Shown here one piece after another: positions 20,261-21,255 of a DNA stretch of 21,255 nucleotides. The stretch comes from a virus. The stretch lies in IMG/VR virus record IMGVR_UViG_3300020171_000142, positions 1 through 21,255 of that record; one strand, given 5' to 3'. The number at the start of each line of letters is the position of its first letter. The first letter of the stretch is position 1. The notes beneath the pieces are model-generated. The model saw nothing but the letters and a program-made list of their open reading frames with translations, ran no database searches and had not been told where the DNA came from. The translations under genes were made by a program, and so were the position numbers.

Positions 20261-21255
20261 ATGGTTACACGGAATATAGTTCCACGAAATGATAACGAAG
20301 GTGGTATTGGAACCTCACTTAAAAAATGGGCAACGGGATTTATTAATATTTTGGGGGTAGATGTAGTAACGGTTACTTCCATAAACGGTTTAATAATCAC
20401 TTCCACGGCGGGCACCCTGACCATCCCCAACCATGCCGATGCTAAGTTGATCACAAGTGGGAATTACTCTATCACCCTGACGGCGACAGAGGCAACAGGC
20501 GTGACCCTGCCCGCAAGCGGGACTCTCTATGGAACCCTTGCGGGATCAATCACCTCGGCGCAATTGCTTGGCTCCTTGTCGGACGAAACAGGTTCGGGTC
20601 TGGCAGTATTCAACAATGCCCCGACCATTGTCTCCCCCGTCATACTAAACCTCAACCCCGCCGCAGACTTTACCCTTACTCAGAATGGAGTGGCCGCCCT
20701 GACAAGCGTCAATGCTGGGGCGGTTGTGAATACGTTTTATTTGAAGGCAGGCAACGTCGGCATCGGGACGGTAACACCTAATTATAAAGGACATATTTGG
20801 GGAGGGGCTCTTGGTGTCCAAGACCCTACCACTCTTGGGAGTGAATCTCTCAATGAAACCGCCTTTGCTACTCATGCCAAATGGGATGTGACAGGAGATT
20901 TTGTCGATACTGGCGGAAATGCTGTTTATACCCATGCAACAGGTGTTGGAACTCTTACTCAAACTTCAGCTAATCTTGCCATTACCGTTCGGGCTAACCG
21001 TTGGTATAAATTCGTTTATCCTGTCTCCTCAGTTACCGCTGGTTGCACGGCAGTCCTTACAACTGGGGTGGCAGCCACACAGCAGACCCTTACGATAACG
21101 GCTGGTACACAGACCCTTTACTTCCTCAGTGCATCCTCACCTGGGAATTTTGTTATCTCCGTAACCTCCACGGCAGGAGGATTCACGCTAGATGATTTGA
21201 GTTTGATGGAGGTGCAGGGAGGAGATATTCATGTTGGAGGAAAGATTTATCTGGG
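20261..21255 (+). CDS. Partial tail-fibre protein, runs off the right edge (331 or more aa)
   Basis: AGGAGATATAG precedes ATG 20261; no stop occurs before the edge. The N-terminus MVTRNIVPRNDNEGGIGTSL with KKWATGF is the usual fibre lead-in. Residues about 50-150 contain ASGTLYGTLAGSITSAQLLG and SLSDETGSGLAVFNNAPTIV, classic fibre repeats. About 163-175 is GNVGIGTVTPNYKGHI, the GNVGIGT.sP motif that precedes C-terminal tips. About 206-318 is a second CBM-like jelly roll (KWDVTGDFVDTGGNAVY to GFTLDDLSLMEVQ), like the one at 17872. GC content rises clearly at about 20400-20780, suggesting a swapped module. Confidence 0.75.
   Translation, partial: MVTRNIVPRNDNEGGIGTSLKKWATGFINILGVDVVTVTSINGLIITSTAGTLTIPNHADAKLITSGNYSITLTATEATGVTLPASGTLYGTLAGSITSAQLLGSLSDETGSGLAVFNNAPTIVSPVILNLNPAADFTLTQNGVAALTSVNAGAVVNTFYLKAGNVGIGTVTPNYKGHIWGGALGVQDPTTLGSESLNETAFATHAKWDVTGDFVDTGGNAVYTHATGVGTLTQTSANLAITVRANRWYKFVYPVSSVTAGCTAVLTTGVAATQQTLTITAGTQTLYFLSASSPGNFVISVTSTAGGFTLDDLSLMEVQGGDIHVGGKIYL

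Overview
This window is part of a tailed-phage (Caudoviricetes) genome, either a free phage or a prophage. It holds, in the usual order, a small terminase subunit, large terminase (TerL), portal, scaffold-like protein and major capsid protein (MCP), followed by fibre-like virion genes. Genes are tightly packed, often with 4-14 bp overlaps. Most have strong AGGAGG/GGGG-type ribosome binding sites, and several start with TTG or GTG. The host cannot be named from the sequence. The portal is about 700 residues and no tape-measure or tail-tube gene is visible, which hints at a short-tailed (podovirus-like) particle; this is inference.

Layout. (1) 1-307: two leftward small genes, the first cut by the window edge. 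(2) 308-1097: a non-coding control region with an AT-rich stretch, a four-copy 11-bp array of DnaA-box-like repeats, several palindromes sharing the core GGTATG, a sigma70-type rightward promoter and a GC-rich, foldable leader. (3) 1098-6158: a rightward run of small accessory genes. It includes an AT-hook/zinc protein, an HExxE protein, a zinc-plus-HTH putative late regulator, the small terminase, coiled-coil and membrane peptides, and a cysteine-rich protein. (4) 6213-14552: the packaging and head module, interrupted by mobile endonucleases. An endonuclease VII-type HNH gene precedes TerL and another follows the portal gene. The MCP gene is split by a group I intron carrying a two-motif LAGLIDADG endonuclease. 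(5) 14629-17015: virion proteins, including two with a shared domain, one of which carries a long decapeptide-repeat shaft and ends at a strong terminator. (6) 17033-21255: a glycosyltransferase, a zinc-ribbon peptide, a carbohydrate-binding-like protein and a string of short fibre-type genes with a third endonuclease type (single-motif LAGLIDADG). The last fibre gene runs off the right edge.

How it fits together. The control region probably starts both the leftward and rightward transcripts and may hold the replication origin. The HTH protein just upstream of the terminase genes is placed like a late-gene activator. Terminase, portal, scaffold and capsid build and fill the head. The glycosyltransferase, carbohydrate-binding-like domains and fibre modules suggest that virion surface decoration and host-glycan recognition are encoded together. 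The main open question is the MCP exon junction: as I reconstruct it, the spliced protein lacks about 20-25 residues that I recall in related capsid proteins.
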